Shown: piece after piece, positions 61,140 through 64,000 of the stretch
Layout of the letters: the number at the start of each line of letters is the position of its first letter
How positions within the stretch are numbered: position 1 is the stretch's first letter
Assembly: GCA_947627535.1 (NCBI GenBank)
Contig: CANQWM010000006.1
Location: forward strand, 53,907 to 117,906
Direction of reading: 5' to 3'
DNA: 64,000 nucleotides
Origin: an uncultured Acetatifactor sp.
Lineage (GTDB): Bacteria; Bacillota; Clostridia; Lachnospirales; Lachnospiraceae
The notes under the pieces: model-generated
Databases searched by the model: none
What the model was told of the DNA's origin: nothing
The model's input: the letters and a program-made list of their open reading frames with translations, nothing else
Made by a program: the position numbers and the translations under genes

Positions 61140-61457
61140 ATGTATCCTATCAGAAAAATAAAATGTAACGAAGTGAATGAGGCTCTTGCACTTGCTTTAG
61201 AAGTTTTTATGCAGTTTGAAGCGCCTGATTATACGCCAGAAGGGGTAACAACATTTAAGCGTGACATCGTTGAGAATGAGGAATTTATCAATAATTGCAG
61301 GGAGGGGATTTGTCCGATCTATGCGGCATTTGATGATAATAAAATAGTTGGAATTATGGGAATGCGTGCAAGCAAAACGCATATCAATTTGGTCTTTACG
61401 AAAAGGGACTATCAACATCAAGGCGTTGCGACAGCCACACAAGTATGCGATTATTAA
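61140..61457 (+). pseudogene. truncated GNAT acetyltransferase
   Basis: The frame (start after AAAGGGAT) gives 105 residues of a GNAT domain: MYPIRKIKCNEVNEALALAL, VGIMGMRASKTHINLVFTKR, DYQHQGVAT. It breaks off in the acetyl-CoA-binding motif, where QGVAT should continue into the next helix, and ends after seven unrelated residues. The domain normally has about 150 residues, so it is probably inactive. Confidence 0.65.
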
Positions 61458-61508
61458 TGAAAAAATTCCAACTTGTAGAGGAATCGCAAACTGCATAGGA
61501 CATGAAAC

Positions 61509-61540
61509 ACAGCGTTCAAGGGTAAAAACTTGGACGCTGT
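61509..61540 (+). terminator. hairpin before the DUF3847 gene
   Basis: ACAGCGTTCAAG and CTTGGACGCTGT pair with one G-U-type mismatch around an 8-base loop and are followed by a weak T-rich stretch. It may end upstream transcription or be part of the element's backbone control. Confidence 0.5.
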
Positions 61541-61572
61541 TGCTTTACCCATTTTTGAAAGGAGCCGAGCCA

Positions 61573-61887
61573 ATGGATAATGAAAAACTGAAGAAGTTGG
61601 AACATGATCGCTATGTTGCGGAAAAAAAGCTGACCGCCGCCCAGCACAGGGAAAAGAGATTGCGGAACGAGTTGAAACTGCTGACCCGGAACGAGAGGAC
61701 GCACAGGCTTTGTACCCGTGCCGGAATGTTGGAAACCTTTTTGCGGGAGCCGACGCTTCTCACCGATGATGATGTGATGGAACTTTTGCGCTTCATCTTT
61801 CACGGCGAAGCTGTCCAGAAAAAGCTGGATATGCTGATTGAGAGCCGGAAGAAAACGCTGGAAACGGAGGTTGCCGAAAACACTTGA
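61573..61887 (+). CDS. DUF3847 family protein
   Basis: ATG at 61573 follows AAAGGAG; the longer frame from 61348 crosses the truncated GNAT and is not used. The 104-residue protein is a charged helix with a small domain: EKLKKLEHDRYVAEKKLTAA, RTHRLCTRAGMLETFLREPT, DVMELLRFIFHGEAVQKKL. DUF3847 genes stand just ahead of relaxase genes in many mobilizable elements and may be MobC-like relaxosome helpers, though not proven. Confidence 0.85.
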   Translation: MDNEKLKKLEHDRYVAEKKLTAAQHREKRLRNELKLLTRNERTHRLCTRAGMLETFLREPTLLTDDDVMELLRFIFHGEAVQKKLDMLIESRKKTLETEVAENT

Positions 61888-61933
61888 CGTAGGCAAGTGC
61901 GCAATTATACACCGCCCGAGGCGGTGAATTGCG
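61881..61933 (+). other. candidate origin of transfer (oriT)
   Basis: A 6-bp inverted repeat CACTTG/CAAGTG (61881-61899) abuts AAGTGCGCAATTA. This resembles the AAGTGCGCCCTTA nick region of RSF1010/pGO1-type oriTs. It is followed by a long hairpin (CGCAATT...ACCGCC-CGA-GGCGGT...AATTGCG, 61900-61933). The position directly before the MobA/MobL gene supports oriT. The left repeat overlaps the DUF3847 stop. Confidence 0.6.
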
Positions 61934-61995
61934 TCCTGCCGGAAGCCCCTTGCAGGGAGCCGATGATTTCCGCAAAAGGTTTTGCTCCAATCATC

Positions 61996-62035
61996 CAGGG
62001 GAAGCTACACTTCCCCTGCGCTGGCTTGCGCCAGC
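61996..62035 (+). other. pair of GC-rich hairpins in the mob leader
   Basis: CAGGGGAAG and CTTCCCCTG form a perfect 9-bp stem with a 5-base loop (61996-62018), followed at once by GCTGGC-TTGC-GCCAGC (62020-62035). They may be secondary oriT structure or a translational control of the relaxase. The remainder of 61934-62198 holds no gene. Confidence 0.5.
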
Positions 62036-62198
62036 TACCCCTTAGTGGACTTGCCGTCCGGGGACACCTTGCTCCGCAAGCTGTTCCTGTCCGACAAGTT
62101 TTCATATCAGCCGCCCACCAGCGGCACCACCGAGCAGATAGTCTGAAAAGATTACCTGCTCTTTTTTTGCCCGAAACCGAGAAAGGAGGCTTTTGGAA

Positions 62199-63785
62199 AT
62201 GCCAAGTCCGCATTTCAATATCACCATCACCAAGCGGAGCAAAGGCAAGTCCGCTGTTGCAGGAGCCGCCTACCAGAGCGGCTCCCGTATCTTTTCCGAG
62301 TACGACCAGAAATACAAGGACTACACCCGGAAGCAGGGAATCATCTACACGGAGGTCATGCTCCCGGAACACGCCCCGCCGGAGTACGCCGACCGTGCGA
62401 TACTCTGGAACTCTGTCGAGGAAAACGAGAAACAGTGGAACTCACAGCTTGCCCGGAGGTTCGTCCTCACGTTTCCGAGGGAAGTGCCGCCGGAGTATTA
62501 CCTGCCGATGGTCAAAGACTACTGCAACGAGTTTTTCGTTTCCAAAGGGATGTGCTGTGACTTCGCCATCCACGACCCCGACCCGCCGGGTCACAATCCC
62601 CACTGCCACGTTATGCTGACCATGCGGGCGCTGGACGAAAACGGCAGGTGGCTCCCCAAGGCCCGCAAGGTTTACGACCTTGACGAGAACGGCGAGCGCA
62701 TCCGGCTCCCGTCCGGCAACTGGAAGTGCCATAAGGAAAATACCGCCGACTGGAACGAGCGGTTCCACGGCGAGGAATGGCGGCACGGCTGGGAAGTCAC
62801 ACAGAACCGATACCTTGAACTTGCCGGAAGCGATGTGCGTGTCGATCTCCGCTCTTATGAGCGGCAGGGACTTGACGTCATTCCCACCGTCCACATGGGG
62901 CCAGCCGTCACGCAGATGGAGCGCAGGGGAATCGCAACGAACATCGGCAACCTCAACCGGGATATCCGTGCCGCCAACCGTCTGCTTGCCGCCATCCGCA
63001 GTACCATCAAAGGATTGCGGGAATGGATTGCGGAAATTCGGCAGGCGCAGAAAGAAGCTGTTGCCGAAACGGAAACGCCATGCTCCCCCGCCCTCGCCGG
63101 TCTGCTCACCGCCTACATGGACTTGCGTAAAGCGGAACGCCGGGACTGGTCTGGTTACGGGAAGCAGAAAGGCGCAACGGACGATTTGAAAGCCGTCTCC
63201 AAAGCCATGATGTACCTGAACTCCAAAGGACTTGTCACGCTTGAAGATTTGGACAGCGCCTTGCAGGGATTAAATGAAAAGGCGAAGCCCATCAGCGCAG
63301 AGATGAAGAAAGCCGAGCGGCGTATGCAGACGATTACCGGCATCCAGAAAGCGGTCGCCGACTGCAAGACCCACAAGGCAGTCCACGACAAGTATCTGAA
63401 AATCGGATGGAAAACCCGGCAGGCGGCGTTTGCGGAATCCCACCGGGACGAACTGGACAGCTTCAATAAGGCTTACCGTTTTCTGAAGAAACAGGGCGTG
63501 GATTTGAACGTGAACCTTGAAGCCCTGCAAGCGGAATACGACAGCCTGCAATCTTCCCACGCCGGACTTTCCCGCCAGCTTGCCGCCGTCAAAGAGGAAC
63601 TGAAGCCGATGAAAGACATCCGCTACTGGGTGGGTAAAGTCCTCTCGCCGGAACAGGCAGAGGTTGAGAGCAAGCCGGAGCCGAAGCACTCCGTCACGGA
63701 GCGTTTGAAGTATATGCAGGAGCAGAAGAAACAGGAGCCGGAGCAGAAAGCCCCGCAGAAGAAAAAACAGGATATGGAACTTTAA
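62199..63785 (+). CDS. MobA/MobL family relaxase
   Basis: ATG at 62199 follows AAAGGAGG; the TTG at 62193 is not needed. The 528-residue protein has the MobA/MobL domain in its first 230 residues: FNITITKRSKGKSAVAGAAY, the conserved RRFVLTFPREVPPEYYLPM, and the metal-binding HUH in HNPHCHVMLTMRALDENG. A long coiled-coil tail follows (EMKKAERRMQTITGIQKAVA). The N-terminal region has tyrosines at YQSG and SEYDQKY that could be catalytic. It nicks oriT for mobilization by a helper conjugation system. Confidence 0.93.
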   Translation: MPSPHFNITITKRSKGKSAVAGAAYQSGSRIFSEYDQKYKDYTRKQGIIYTEVMLPEHAPPEYADRAILWNSVEENEKQWNSQLARRFVLTFPREVPPEYYLPMVKDYCNEFFVSKGMCCDFAIHDPDPPGHNPHCHVMLTMRALDENGRWLPKARKVYDLDENGERIRLPSGNWKCHKENTADWNERFHGEEWRHGWEVTQNRYLELAGSDVRVDLRSYERQGLDVIPTVHMGPAVTQMERRGIATNIGNLNRDIRAANRLLAAIRSTIKGLREWIAEIRQAQKEAVAETETPCSPALAGLLTAYMDLRKAERRDWSGYGKQKGATDDLKAVSKAMMYLNSKGLVTLEDLDSALQGLNEKAKPISAEMKKAERRMQTITGIQKAVADCKTHKAVHDKYLKIGWKTRQAAFAESHRDELDSFNKAYRFLKKQGVDLNVNLEALQAEYDSLQSSHAGLSRQLAAVKEELKPMKDIRYWVGKVLSPEQAEVESKPEPKHSVTERLKYMQEQKKQEPEQKAPQKKKQDMEL

Positions 63786-63847
63786 GGCGTCTGCCGTTTT
63801 CGATTGGAAAATGTCAGGCGCTTTTTTGTTCCCGAAAGGATGATGTG

Positions 63848-64000
63848 ATGAATGTATTTGAAGCCGTGAAGCAGTCCGTCACCACCAGACAGGCGGCGGA
63901 GAGGTACGGAATCCGGGTAAACCGGAACGGGATGTGCGTCTGCCCGTTCCACAACGACAAAAACCCAAGCATGAAAGTTGACCGGCGTTTCCATTGTTTC
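63848..64000 (+). CDS. CHC2 zinc-finger primase-like protein, N-terminal part
   Basis: The ATG at 63848 follows AAAGGATG. The 51 codons in the window read MNVFEAVKQSVTTRQAAERY and NGMCVCPFHNDKNPSMKVDR, then FHCF. The C-x-C-x-x-H and terminal cysteine are the CHC2 zinc ribbon found at the N-terminus of DnaG-type primases and element replication proteins. The gene is cut by the window edge. Context: next to the relaxase, as in related elements. Confidence 0.85.
   Translation, partial: MNVFEAVKQSVTTRQAAERYGIRVNRNGMCVCPFHNDKNPSMKVDRRFHCF

Larger units (their letters stand above)
53770..64000 (+). mobile_element. integrative and mobilizable element (left part)
   Basis: From about 53.77 kb to the right edge all non-IS genes run on the plus strand and are typical of Clostridia mobilizable elements: large serine recombinase, TnpV, small accessory ORFs, DUF3847, an oriT-like region, MobA/MobL relaxase and a CHC2 primase start. 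A cargo segment and an IS91-family unit interrupt it. No att site was located. The left boundary is set between the nuclease leader and the recombinase. The right end is outside the window. Confidence 0.75.

Overview
The window looks like a chromosomal segment of a spore-forming, gut-type Clostridia bacterium, most likely Lachnospiraceae. It carries a complete spoIIIAA-AH operon, spoIVB in the order argR-recN-spoIVB, an Asp23-nusB-xseA-xseB-ispA-dxs-tlyA-nadK block, dapA under a lysine riboswitch, and many BspA-like repeat proteins. GC content is high in the core and drops in the inserted regions. No rRNA, tRNA or CRISPR array was seen.

Layout. 0-3.4 kb is an accessory margin: decayed ends, two coupled membrane-anchored alpha/beta hydrolases divergent from a TetR regulator, and a serine-recombinase remnant. 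3.4-8.7 kb is a minus-strand operon of secreted proteins: a lectin-fold lipoprotein, a lipoprotein with a duplicated domain, two BspA-type leucine-rich-repeat proteins, and an unlisted 44-residue membrane protein. 8.9-15.6 kb has an orphan FliD-like protein, a large hybrid histidine kinase, an acyltransferase and a low-complexity lipoprotein. 15.6-21.5 kb holds dapB, dapA with its riboswitch, a corrinoid adenosyltransferase, a two-OB-fold SSB-like protein and typA/bipA.

21.5-25.6 kb is a small island flanked by 114-bp direct copies of the 3' end of spoIVB. It holds a frameshifted membrane protein, an aldo/keto-reductase tail, a DUF3791-DUF3990-DUF3791 operon with a tandem 22-bp repeat upstream, a RelB-like/PIN toxin-antitoxin pair and small decayed genes. 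Spo0A, the usual neighbour of spoIVB, is not there. 25.5-36.2 kb is the conserved recN/dxs/nusB housekeeping operon. 36.2-45.7 kb continues with a transglutaminase lipoprotein, prfC, deoB and the spoIIIA operon, which has a sigma-E-like promoter.

45.9-53.6 kb contains a second hybrid kinase, a PPP-type phosphatase coupled to a metallo-beta-lactamase-fold hydrolase, and a two-gene operon of a PD-(D/E)XK nuclease-like protein with a soluble protein that resembles the MotA cytoplasmic region fused to a FliG C-terminal domain. From about 53.8 kb to the right edge lies an integrative/mobilizable element: large serine recombinase, TnpV, small element genes, DUF3847, an oriT-like region, a MobA/MobL relaxase and a CHC2-type primase start. 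Its cargo (flavoprotein reductase, two GNAT genes) is interrupted by an IS91-family unit with its own tyrosine recombinase.

Best candidates for undescribed biology are the MotA/FliG-like plus nuclease operon (51.6-53.6 kb) and the DUF3791-DUF3990-DUF3791 operon (23.1-24.3 kb), which sits in the island bounded by spoIVB repeats.
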